This document shows, in pieces, positions 39,076-47,458 of a DNA stretch of 47,458 bases. The DNA is from Verrucomicrobiales bacterium. Lineage in GTDB: Bacteria > Verrucomicrobiota > Verrucomicrobiia > Limisphaerales > JAQGOY01. The stretch spans positions 1 to 47,458 of the forward strand of contig JAQGOY010000128.1 of assembly GCA_028293375.1 (NCBI GenBank), written 5' to 3'. Each line of letters starts with the position of its first letter. The first letter of the stretch is position 1. The translations under genes and the position numbers were made by a program. The notes beneath the pieces are model-generated. The model saw only the letters and a program-made list of their open reading frames with translations. It had not been told where the DNA came from and did not search any database.

Positions 39076-39610
39076 CGCGCATCGAGGCTATGCTGGAGCT
39101 TCCATCCAGGACATAGTTGATGATGCAAAAGTCACCAAACCGACCCTTTATTACTATTTTAAGAATAAAGCCGGTTTGTACAAGGCTCTCGTCGATCATT
39201 CCATGGACGAGAGGTATCGCCTGCTTATGGAAAGCGCTCAACACGCAACATCTTTCGAGTCCCGTCTTGAAGAAATGCTGACATCGCTTTTCGAGTTCGC
39301 CAAACAAAACAAAGACCTGGTTAGACTCTCTTTTTCCACGGCTTTTGCCTCGCCTGGAGAAATTCCTCCTGAAGTCAAGTATCTGGAAAAAGCCTGGAGG
39401 ATTTACCACGTCATCGAAGGCTTAATGGCGTGTGAGTTGAAGGCGAAAAGGTTGAAGTCCTGTTTCAAGGCCCCAGAACTTGCCATCATGTTCCATGGAC
39501 TCATCAACGTCCATGTCATGAGCCATGTTGTCTCTCCCGAGTTCAAGCTGAGTAGGAGTGTAGCGCGACAAGTTGTGAAACTGTTTCTTTCGGGGTCAAT
39601 GTCAACATAA
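39017..39610 (+). CDS. TetR/AcrR-family transcriptional regulator
   Basis: KNKILRSALRIFAHRGYAGASIQDIVDDAKVTKPTLYYYFKNKAGLYKALVD. Confidence 0.93.
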   Translation: MSSPQKTTKNKILRSALRIFAHRGYAGASIQDIVDDAKVTKPTLYYYFKNKAGLYKALVDHSMDERYRLLMESAQHATSFESRLEEMLTSLFEFAKQNKDLVRLSFSTAFASPGEIPPEVKYLEKAWRIYHVIEGLMACELKAKRLKSCFKAPELAIMFHGLINVHVMSHVVSPEFKLSRSVARQVVKLFLSGSMST

Positions 39611-39624
39611 GCTACGTCAAACTT

Positions 39625-39662
39625 GGCCATGCCTGATAAGTGAACTACTTGCGGGCATGGCC
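39625..39662. terminator. Hairpin between convergent genes
   Basis: GGCCATGCC...GGCATGGCC arms with nested AAGT/ACTT. Confidence 0.5.
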
Positions 39663-39695
39663 CTGTATTCCTTCCGTTTCCTGTCGGGCAATACT

Positions 39696-40514
39696 TTACC
39701 CAAGCGCGAACACACGTCGAAGGTAATTCAAACTCCTGCTTGCAATAGCTTCCGGTCCCTCTTCAAAATTAAACACTTCCACGGAAACGTAACCCTCGTA
39801 TTTCGCTTTTCTCAGAGCGTCAACTATCGGTCCATATTCCACATCCCCAAAGCCAGGACCTTTTAGATTTCTGTCGTTGGCGTGAAAGTAGGAAAATTTT
39901 CCCTCGACGCTAGTAATGATCTCCGGAATGGACTTTTTTTCGGAACACATTGCTTTCACATCTAAAATGACACTCATGGCCGGACTATTTAACTCACCTG
40001 CGAACTGAACGGCTTCTTCCGCAGTGTTAATGAAGTCCGTTTCAGCGGGGGAAAGCGGTTCCAGGCAAATAGTTAACCCTCTTTTTTCGGCCTCCCGCAC
40101 TGAAGTCTGAAACGTTTCCAGCGCATATTTCCATGCCTCCTGGTAGGCGACACCTGGCAAGAGGTTTCTTTGTTTGGGTGACCCAACCACAATAGTCGAA
40201 CCTCCAATGTCGGAACAAAAACGAACCAGGTCGCAAAAATAGCTGGCACTCCTGGACCGCACAACGGGGTCGTTTGAAGTCAAATATATGCCTTCCGTTT
40301 CAACCAGAACCCAATGAATTCCCGTGATGGCCAGTCCGTATTTTGCGGAGAGCTCGCGCAGACCTGATCTTGTTTCCTTGGAAATTGCGGTTACCTGGCG
40401 CGCTATGGTGAAAGGAGCGATTTCAAGGCCGTCATAACCGCACTGTTTCACAAACTGAAAAACGCGAGGCATGTCCCACCCTTTAAAAATCTCATTGCAA
40501 ATGGCAAATTTCAT
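39696..40514 (-). CDS. Sugar phosphate isomerase/epimerase, TIM barrel
   Basis: MKFAICNEIFKGWDMPRVFQFVKQCGYDGLEIAPF...TICLEPLSPAETDFINT. Confidence 0.9.
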   Translation of the reverse strand: MKFAICNEIFKGWDMPRVFQFVKQCGYDGLEIAPFTIARQVTAISKETRSGLRELSAKYGLAITGIHWVLVETEGIYLTSNDPVVRSRSASYFCDLVRFCSDIGGSTIVVGSPKQRNLLPGVAYQEAWKYALETFQTSVREAEKRGLTICLEPLSPAETDFINTAEEAVQFAGELNSPAMSVILDVKAMCSEKKSIPEIITSVEGKFSYFHANDRNLKGPGFGDVEYGPIVDALRKAKYEGYVSVEVFNFEEGPEAIASRSLNYLRRVFALG

Positions 40515-40643
40515 CTTATGGAAAGCTTATCTTAAAATCCGATAGTGCTGAAAAAAAGCGAGGCTTTCAAGCGAGTGTCCATTCCGCCCAGATTTTGCTT
40601 ATTTGGGGATTGCTTCTAATTCATGAGCTGATATCAATTGTTG

Positions 40644-41252
40644 ATGGCAAGAAGGCTTGGATTTACCCTATTGGAATTGTTGATGGTTATCGCCATTATC
40701 GCTATTCTTGCCGGACTATTACTTCCCTCGTTCACCAGGGCTAAAGCAAGGGGTCAGAGAATTACTTGCCTTTCCAATCTCAGGGAGATCGGAATCGGCT
40801 TCCAAATGTTCGCCAATGATCATAACCACCAGTATCCTCCTTTGGTCCCACAAAGAGATGGAGGGACTTACGAAGTAGCAGCAACATCAGATGCACTCGC
40901 GCACTTTCTATCCATCTCCAATGAAATTGTAACTCCGAAAGTACTTGCCTGCCCATCTGACTCCCGCATTGCAGCCCAGAACTGGAAGTCCATAAATAAG
41001 ACCAACGTCAGCTATGCTGTGTTTCTGGACGCTTCCCCCAATGTCTCTGCCACTCCACTTTGCGCAGATCGGAACATTTCAATGGGTGGAACCGGCTCCG
41101 ATGTCCTCGCGGTGGATAATCCCGCCCTCGCTTATTGGACTTCGGAGTTGCACTCGCACGCAGGCAATATCCTGTTTGGAGATGCGCACGTTGAGCAGGC
41201 TGATGACAAACATTTAAGACTGGCCATGTCGGCCGGTTTTTCCAATAAATGA
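40644..41252 (+). CDS. Type II secretion/prepilin-like protein (N-methylation motif)
   Basis: GFTLLELLMVIAIIAILAGLLLPSF and ...H.G..LFGDAHVE C-terminus. Confidence 0.9.
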   Translation: MARRLGFTLLELLMVIAIIAILAGLLLPSFTRAKARGQRITCLSNLREIGIGFQMFANDHNHQYPPLVPQRDGGTYEVAATSDALAHFLSISNEIVTPKVLACPSDSRIAAQNWKSINKTNVSYAVFLDASPNVSATPLCADRNISMGGTGSDVLAVDNPALAYWTSELHSHAGNILFGDAHVEQADDKHLRLAMSAGFSNK

Positions 41253-41698
41253 AAATAGCCTTTTCAAAAAAATCCGGGCAAAGCAGTTACTCTGTGCTGA
41301 TTTTGATATGCACCCTGATCGGCTCCGCGCTGGCAGCCAGGTTAGTGACGACTATGCAGGAAAAGGCAGTGGAAAAAAGACGCCTTAGAAAAGAATTTTC
41401 CGAGACAACGGAGCCCTTGAAGCAAGAAAACTACGACATCACCTATGTCGTTACCCCTAACAAGCCGTCCAATTCGCCAACCTCACCTTCGTCTGGGTCT
41501 TCAGTAACGAATGCCTTGCGCGCTCCAAACTTCACCCCGAAGACTTTCGTTCCCACGAATAAATCGGCTGGGGAAGCCGCAGAAATAACAAAGCCACCGG
41601 GTTATATTGCCGCTACCATGAGAACCAACGTCTCGAAAATGACCATCCGGCCCAAAAACTCGAAGCCTGTGGATGGAAAACGTATTGCCTTTCCATAG
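41249..41698 (+). CDS. Hypothetical membrane-anchored protein, co-transcribed with the pseudopilin
   Basis: 4-bp ATGA overlap; N-terminal TM YSVLILICTLIGSALAARL, Ser/Pro/Thr-rich tail. Confidence 0.5.
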   Translation: MKIAFSKKSGQSSYSVLILICTLIGSALAARLVTTMQEKAVEKRRLRKEFSETTEPLKQENYDITYVVTPNKPSNSPTSPSSGSSVTNALRAPNFTPKTFVPTNKSAGEAAEITKPPGYIAATMRTNVSKMTIRPKNSKPVDGKRIAFP

Positions 41699-41746
41699 GC
41701 CCTTTAGTTGTGGATTTCTTCGGATGTGGTTTGTTAGCCTCGTTAT

Positions 41747-42893
41747 ATGTTCGATGTTGTACGGCCACAAATTGGAACCGCTTCCGACAAATTAATTCAT
41801 TTGCGGAGGTTTCTTTGACGTCCCCGCAATAGAGCGAAAGTTGTCCGAGTTGGAAGCATTAATGGGTAGCGATACGTTCTGGAACAATCGCGAACAGGCC
41901 CAGAAACATATCGACGAGGCAAACTCCCTCCGAAAAAAGCTTGACCCGCTGACGAAGTCCGAGAAGCAACTGGAAGAGTTTAAAATCATGCTGGAATTGG
42001 CTGAGGCTGAGCCATTCCCCGTCCAGACCAAAATGGAAAAGGAGCTGGAAATCGAGCTGAAGAATTTCCTTCAGGAGGTGGAAACCAACGAATTGAAAGT
42101 TTTCCTGACCGGGCCCCACGATAAGAACAACTGTATTTTGAGTATCAATGCCGGCGCCGGAGGCACCGAATCATGCGACTGGGCCAATATGCTGCTGCGA
42201 ATGTACCAGCGGTGGGCCGAATCGAGGGGCTGGGAAGTTGAAGTGACGGACGCGTTGGCGGGAGAAACCGCCGGTATTAAAAGCGTTACCCTTTTGTTGA
42301 CCGGGGAAAACGCCTATGGATTTTGCAAAGCGGAACGCGGAGTTCATCGACTCGTACGAATCTCTCCTTTCGACTCCAACAAACGACGGCATACGAGTTT
42401 CGCCAGTGTGGACGCGATTGCGGAAATTGAAGAAACAAGTTCGGAGATTTCGATCCCGCCCTCTGAATTTCACGTCGATACTTTTCGTTCCGGCGGAAAA
42501 GGTGGACAAAACGTCAACAAGGTGGAAACGGCTGTCAGAATCACCCACCTTCCGACGGGATTGGTGGTTGCTTCACAAACTCAGCGTTCTCAACACCAGA
42601 ACCGTGCCACAGCGATGAAGTTGTTGCTGTCGCGAATTTACGCTCAAAGGGTTGACGCGCAAAAAGCGGAGATGGAACGGTTTTACGGTGAAAAAGGAAG
42701 CGTATCTTGGGGGAACCAAATCAGAAGTTACGTATTCCAACCTTACCGCATGGTGAAAGACCTCCGAACCGGGGTGGAAACAAGTGATGTCCAGGGGGTA
42801 ATGGACGGCAATCTCGATCCATTCGTGAATGGCTGGCTGCGTACAGGTGGCCCCTCCAAACGCATGGCAAATGTCAAGGATGAGGAAGATTAA
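41747..42893 (+). CDS. prfB: Peptide chain release factor 2 with programmed +1 frameshift; join(41747..41815,41817..42893)
   Basis: MFDVVRPQIGTASDKLIHLRRFL then CTT-TGA-C preceded by GGAGG; after the +1 shift DVPAIERKLSELEALMGSDTFWN. GGQNVNK motif in the body. Confidence 0.93.
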
Positions 42894-42898
42894 TTCCC

Positions 42899-43702
42899 GT
42901 GAATATCCTGGACAAAATTGTCGGAGTCAAAAAGCGTGAAGTCGCTTTGCTGCCAAAGCGCACCATCACCCCGGAGGTGCTTCGGGAAGCTATTGCCAGT
43001 CGCGGAGGAGTTCGCGATTTTTTCGGCGCCTTGAAGACACGCGCCATAGGTGATATCGCCCTGATTGCTGAGGTTAAAAAGGCTTCACCTTCCAAAGGGG
43101 TGATTAGCCGGGATTTTGATCCGGTTCGAATTGCCCGTGAATATGAAAGCGCTGGAGCTTCTTGCATTTCTGTTCTCACAGACGTGGAGTTCTTCCAGGG
43201 CTCCCTCGAATTTCTTTCGGCCATACGGAAGCAAGTGAAAATCCCACTGCTTCGCAAAGATTTTATCATCGACTCCCGCCAAATCCTGGAAGCGGTGGAG
43301 CATGGCGCGGATGCTATTCTTCTGATTGTTTCCATTCTTACTCCCGCCGAGCTTCAGGAATTTCGGCTCCTTGCGGAATCGGCTGGCTTGGCGGCTCTTG
43401 TTGAAGTCCACGACGAAAAAGAACTGGACTGCGCGCTGTCGGCGGGTTCCACGCTTATTGGAGTTAATAATCGCGATCTCAAAACCTTTACCGTCGACCT
43501 TAGAACGACCGAACGTGTCGCTGCTAAACTCTTTAAACACAAACCCGAAGGCTTTCTCGTGGCAGAAAGTGGAATTCACACGAGAGCAGATGTGGAAAGA
43601 GTTCTTGAAGCAAAATGCCGGGGCATTCTCGTTGGGGAATCCCTACTAAAACCGGGAGCGACGACCATCAAAGAACGCATCCAACAACTTCTTCATGGGT
43701 GA
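42899..43702 (+). CDS. trpC: Indole-3-glycerol-phosphate synthase (GTG start)
   Basis: IALIAEVKKASPSKGVI, LLRKDFIID, LIGVNNRDLKTFTVDL, LVAESGI. Confidence 0.95.
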   Translation: MNILDKIVGVKKREVALLPKRTITPEVLREAIASRGGVRDFFGALKTRAIGDIALIAEVKKASPSKGVISRDFDPVRIAREYESAGASCISVLTDVEFFQGSLEFLSAIRKQVKIPLLRKDFIIDSRQILEAVEHGADAILLIVSILTPAELQEFRLLAESAGLAALVEVHDEKELDCALSAGSTLIGVNNRDLKTFTVDLRTTERVAAKLFKHKPEGFLVAESGIHTRADVERVLEAKCRGILVGESLLKPGATTIKERIQQLLHG

Positions 43703-44331
43703 TGTCACTACTCGTCAAAATTTGCGGGATAACCAATCTTGAAGACGCCAAATGGGCGGTGGAATCAGGCGCGGACGCCTTGGGCTTCATGTTTTACGAC
43801 AAGAGCAAGCGTCATATCTCCCCCCGTGATGCTGGGGTAATCATCCGGGAACTGCCTTCGGTAACCCGGTTCGTCGGTGTTTTTGTCGATGCCAAAAAGC
43901 CGGAAGTGGAAAATGCCATTGAACTCTCCGGAATCACGACGCTGCAGTTTCATGGGCAAGAGACGCCTGGGTATTGCCAGGAGTTCATGCTTCCCGTTTG
44001 GAAAGCGTTGTTGGTGCACAGTCGAGCCTCTTTGGAGAACATGAATAATTACTCAACAGATGCGATTCTTCTCGACGCATTTGTACCTGGTGAACGAGGC
44101 GGCACCGGAGCTCGTTTCGATTGGAATTTGGCGGTGGAAGCTCGCCTACACCACCTTCCCATCATTCTCGCGGGGGGACTTACCCCGGAAAACGTGAGTG
44201 AGGCAGTGAAGCTGGTAAACCCTTTTGGCGTCGATGTCTCCAGCGGTGTAGAGCGTGCGCCGGGACGCAAAGACAGGCAAAAAGTAAAAACCTTTATTAG
44301 TCGTGCAAGGGATTCCCTGAAAATAAGTTGA
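43702..44331 (+). CDS. trpF: Phosphoribosylanthranilate isomerase
   Basis: VKICGITNLEDAKWAVESGADALGFMFYDKSKR; TGATG overlap with trpC. Confidence 0.93.
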   Translation: MSLLVKICGITNLEDAKWAVESGADALGFMFYDKSKRHISPRDAGVIIRELPSVTRFVGVFVDAKKPEVENAIELSGITTLQFHGQETPGYCQEFMLPVWKALLVHSRASLENMNNYSTDAILLDAFVPGERGGTGARFDWNLAVEARLHHLPIILAGGLTPENVSEAVKLVNPFGVDVSSGVERAPGRKDRQKVKTFISRARDSLKIS

Positions 44332-44516
44332 AGAAATATTTGATTTTCGACCCAAGTAGTGCGACAGGTAGTGACGTGAAGAAGCTAGCGATTAAACTCT
44401 CTGGGAAGATTCAGGAACTTAAATCATCCTTAGCCGAGTTTTGGTTTCTGACTTCACGCCCCAAACTCTGTCCGATTCCTCTCGATAAAAAGCGCGATCC
44501 ACGAGCCCGCCGCTAA
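44328..44516 (+). CDS. Possible small basic protein between trpF and trpB
   Basis: TTG start overlapping the trpF stop; 62 aa ending KKRDPRARR; fills the whole gap. Confidence 0.35.
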   Translation: MKKYLIFDPSSATGSDVKKLAIKLSGKIQELKSSLAEFWFLTSRPKLCPIPLDKKRDPRARR

Positions 44517-44528
44517 CTCTGTTTCAAG

Positions 44529-45737
44529 ATGGAACAGGCTGCTTTGCTGGAGGTCCCGGATTCCCACGGTCATTTTGGCCAGTACGGAGGCCGTTATGTG
44601 CCAGAGACGCTGATGCATCCCCTTCAGGAACTTGAAGAGGAATATTTCAAATCACAGACCGATCCTGATTTTCAGAAGGAGCTCTCCTATTACCTGAGCG
44701 AGTTCGTGGGGAGGCCTACGCCCCTTTACTTTGCGGAACGTCTAACCCGCTCACTGGGTGGGGCCAAAATCTACTTAAAGCGCGAAGACCTCCTTCATAC
44801 CGGTGCTCACAAAATCAACAATGCCCTGGGTCAAATATTATTGGCGCGGCGCATGGGAAAAACGCGGATCATCGCTGAAACTGGCGCCGGGCAGCACGGC
44901 GTTGCGACTGCTACGGTAAGCGCCATGTTTGGGCTCAAGTGCGTGATTTACATGGGTGCTCACGACTGCGAGCGCCAGTCTCTCAACGTTTACCGCATGA
45001 AAATGCTTGGCGCTGAAGTCATCCCTGTGAACGCTGGCCAAAAGACCCTTAAAGAAGCCGTGAACGAAGCGATGAGGGATTGGGTCACGAATATTCGTTC
45101 CACCCACTACATTCTTGGCACCGCTTATGGAGCTCATCCCTACCCCTTGATGGTGAGAAATTTTCAAAGGGTTATCGGGGACGAAGCACGGGCTCAAATC
45201 ATTGAAAAAGAAAAACGATTGCCGGACCTTCTGATCGCCTGCGTAGGAGGTGGATCCAACGCTATTGGATTGTTTTATCCTTTCCTGAAGGACGAACAGG
45301 TCGCGATGCTCGGAGTGGAAGCGGGTGGTGAAGGGATTATTCCCGAAAAACACGCAGCACGATTCCAGGGAGGATCACTCGGTGTTCTCCAAGGTACGAG
45401 ATCTTATATTCTTCAGGATGCAGAAGGCCAGATTCAGTCGACTCACAGCGTTTCAGCAGGGCTCGATTACGCTGCTGTAGGGCCCGAGCACGCGTGGCTT
45501 AAAGACAAGAACAGGGTGCAATACAGTTATGCAACAGATGAGCAGGCTTTAAGTGCCTTCGTCAAATTAGCGAAATTGGAAGGCATTATTCCAGCGCTGG
45601 AATCCGCCCACGCGGTCGCAGCCGTGATTGAAAAAGCGCCTTCGATGCCAGCTGACAAGTTGATCATTGTCAATTTGTCAGGCCGGGGAGACAAAGACGT
45701 TTCGCAGGTTGCAGCTCGATTGAAGCTGTCAGCTTAG
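44529..45737 (+). CDS. trpB: Tryptophan synthase beta chain
   Basis: [48 protein letters not shown]. Confidence 0.97.
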   Translation: MEQAALLEVPDSHGHFGQYGGRYVPETLMHPLQELEEEYFKSQTDPDFQKELSYYLSEFVGRPTPLYFAERLTRSLGGAKIYLKREDLLHTGAHKINNALGQILLARRMGKTRIIAETGAGQHGVATATVSAMFGLKCVIYMGAHDCERQSLNVYRMKMLGAEVIPVNAGQKTLKEAVNEAMRDWVTNIRSTHYILGTAYGAHPYPLMVRNFQRVIGDEARAQIIEKEKRLPDLLIACVGGGSNAIGLFYPFLKDEQVAMLGVEAGGEGIIPEKHAARFQGGSLGVLQGTRSYILQDAEGQIQSTHSVSAGLDYAAVGPEHAWLKDKNRVQYSYATDEQALSAFVKLAKLEGIIPALESAHAVAAVIEKAPSMPADKLIIVNLSGRGDKDVSQVAARLKLSA

Positions 45738-45742
45738 CCGAG

Positions 45743-46102
45743 TCAGGAAGCCAACAAAAGTTCCCACTCGTCCTGCTTGAAACCAACAGTTCCTTTTGAC
45801 CCTATAAAGACGAAAGGTCGTTTCACCAGGTTTCCGTTTCCAGCCAAAAGTTCGATAGCTTCGGCCTCGGTCATCTCAGCCAGTTTTTTACCAAGCTCCA
45901 ACTCACGATAATCCAATCCTGAAGTGTTGAACAACTTGCGCAGGTCACCCTGCTTTTGCTTCAACATTTTTCTTAGCTCCTCGGGCGAAGGCGGCTGGCC
46001 TCTGATAGGCAATTCTTCAAAGTTGATTCCCTGATCTTTTAAAAACTTTGTAGCCTTTTTACAGGTCGAACAACCCTTGTAGGTGTAAATTTTAACTTTC
46101 AA
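45743..46102 (-). CDS. ArsC/Spx/YffB-family protein
   Basis: KIYTYKGCSTCKKATKFLKDQGINFEELPIRGQPPSPEEL. Confidence 0.88.
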   Translation of the reverse strand: MKVKIYTYKGCSTCKKATKFLKDQGINFEELPIRGQPPSPEELRKMLKQKQGDLRKLFNTSGLDYRELELGKKLAEMTEAEAIELLAGNGNLVKRPFVFIGSKGTVGFKQDEWELLLAS

Positions 46103-47457
46103 ACAACGACCTGTTCCTCCTGATATTTCCGCGAGGCCAAGGTTACCCGTGCCGCCGACTTGTTCTCCAGCATGACATTTCCTTCAAACGAGGTTTGGGG
46201 GCTTATCACGAATGAGCCTTTGACCTTGAGGGATATGGCTTCGATCAAAGAAGGCGCGCCTTCAGGAAATCCAGCGTCGAGCTGATCGACCATCTTATAG
46301 TTGTCATCTAAATCAAGGAGTGGCGGAATTCCTTTTCTGACAGGATCTAACTCCAATCTCCAATCAACAGTTGTTTGAAACAAGTCAGATCTCAAACCAA
46401 GCAGGTCCGATGTCGTTTTAACAGGCGCAAATCGTGAACGCGGAACTAAAACAGCTGCAGCGTTTTCAAAACACCCGATTGCAGCCCCCATTGCCGTCTC
46501 AAGCTGGATCACCTTTGTGCTCTGCTTGTTTCGGGGATCCACGGTTTTGTTATTCCGTATCATTGGCAAAGGCAAAAACCCATTGTTCATTTCCAAAGCA
46601 GCATTGAGCTGCACAAGATCAATCCACAGATTATTCGTGTTAAAAAATTTATGGCGGCTAATATCCTGGAAACAGGAAGTATCCCCCTCGGGACATTGGG
46701 CCGATTCGCGGAGTAGCAAAGATTTGCCGCGGCACGCGAGGTGACCCCCTTTCTTGTCTGCGCTGGTTCGCTCTGCCACTTCCATTAAAAACGGGTAACC
46801 TTTATCGGCAAACCAAGCCAGCAGGTGAAGGTCAAGGCTGGCTCCCAAATTGTCGGAATTCGAGACGAAAAGAAACTGTTTCCCCGTTGTTATTAATTTT
46901 TTTAGCCACTTCGAGTCCACAAGGGACGGGTAAATGTCTCCATGGCCGGGCGGGCACCATTCCAATTGTAAATTTTCCGGCCATTCCACGGGTCTCATCG
47001 TGTTGGCATCAACCTTCGGAACGAAGCTTTGCAATAACTCGTAATCCTCTCGTTTACCCAACTCGGGATATCGTTCCAAAAAGGCAACAGTGTCGGAGCT
47101 TGTGCTCTGGCTGTTCATCAATAGAAACGCGAGATCTGCGCCATTTTCCTTCCTCAGTTGAATGATTTGCCGGGCGATAAAATCGAGGAAAGTGAGGTCA
47201 CCTTTAATTTTCAAAAGTGATTTTGCTTTTTCCAAACCCATGCTGGTACCCAGTCCGCCGTTCAACTTCAGAACGACTGTCCTGGATAGCAGCTCCTTAC
47301 GGAGGGGAGTGGTTTTCTTTACTTGCTCGAGGGCAGGCACCGACTGGACTGGCTCAATGCTGGTTTCCGGAATCAGCCCCGTTTCTCCGCGAATCAAGTT
47401 GTTATAGTTGAATTCGAAAGTGCGGATGGCGGATTCGGAAAGCCCTGCTTTCTCCAT
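46099..47457 (-). CDS. UTP--glucose-1-phosphate uridylyltransferase family protein; 5' end at window edge
   Basis: VVLKLNGGLGTSMGLEKAKSLL; FVSNSDNLGASLD; ATG lies within 2 bp of the window end so the true start is uncertain. Confidence 0.88.
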   Translation of the reverse strand: MEKAGLSESAIRTFEFNYNNLIRGETGLIPETSIEPVQSVPALEQVKKTTPLRKELLSRTVVLKLNGGLGTSMGLEKAKSLLKIKGDLTFLDFIARQIIQLRKENGADLAFLLMNSQSTSSDTVAFLERYPELGKREDYELLQSFVPKVDANTMRPVEWPENLQLEWCPPGHGDIYPSLVDSKWLKKLITTGKQFLFVSNSDNLGASLDLHLLAWFADKGYPFLMEVAERTSADKKGGHLACRGKSLLLRESAQCPEGDTSCFQDISRHKFFNTNNLWIDLVQLNAALEMNNGFLPLPMIRNNKTVDPRNKQSTKVIQLETAMGAAIGCFENAAAVLVPRSRFAPVKTTSDLLGLRSDLFQTTVDWRLELDPVRKGIPPLLDLDDNYKMVDQLDAGFPEGAPSLIEAISLKVKGSFVISPQTSFEGNVMLENKSAARVTLASRKYQEEQVVV

Positions 47458-47458
47458 C

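Overview
The window is 47.5 kb of bacterial chromosome. Gene content and style suggest Verrucomicrobia, Pedosphaera-like; this is an inference. The left ~12.4 kb is accessory. It holds two classes of a dispersed hairpin-bearing repeat in one orientation, an AbrB/MazE-Doc toxin-antitoxin pair between repeat copies, a membrane-protein ORF interrupted by an in-frame TGA, three ECF sigma factors fused to TM and C-terminal sensor-like domains, and a degenerate array carrying helically phased TGTC motifs. The right ~35 kb is ordinary, dense coding sequence: the atpBEFHAGDC operon, polA, sugar kinase/LacI, a PQQ-dehydrogenase/cytochrome c fusion, a glycosyltransferase, an S10 peptidase, Gfo/Idh + SDR, livFGMHJ + TetR, a TIM-barrel isomerase, a pseudopilin, prfB, trpC-trpF-trpB, an ArsC/Spx-like gene and a UDP-glucose pyrophosphorylase family gene. 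Notable signals: (i) a near-perfect Rex/CRP-type operator upstream of atpB; (ii) prfB with a programmed +1 frameshift that the ORF track missed; (iii) two related palindromes around the start of a TetR gene; (iv) hairpins directly before atpF and atpC; (v) phased TGTC triplets in the repeat array; (vi) Pol I lacking two proofreading metal ligands. All calls come from reading the sequence; no database search was run.
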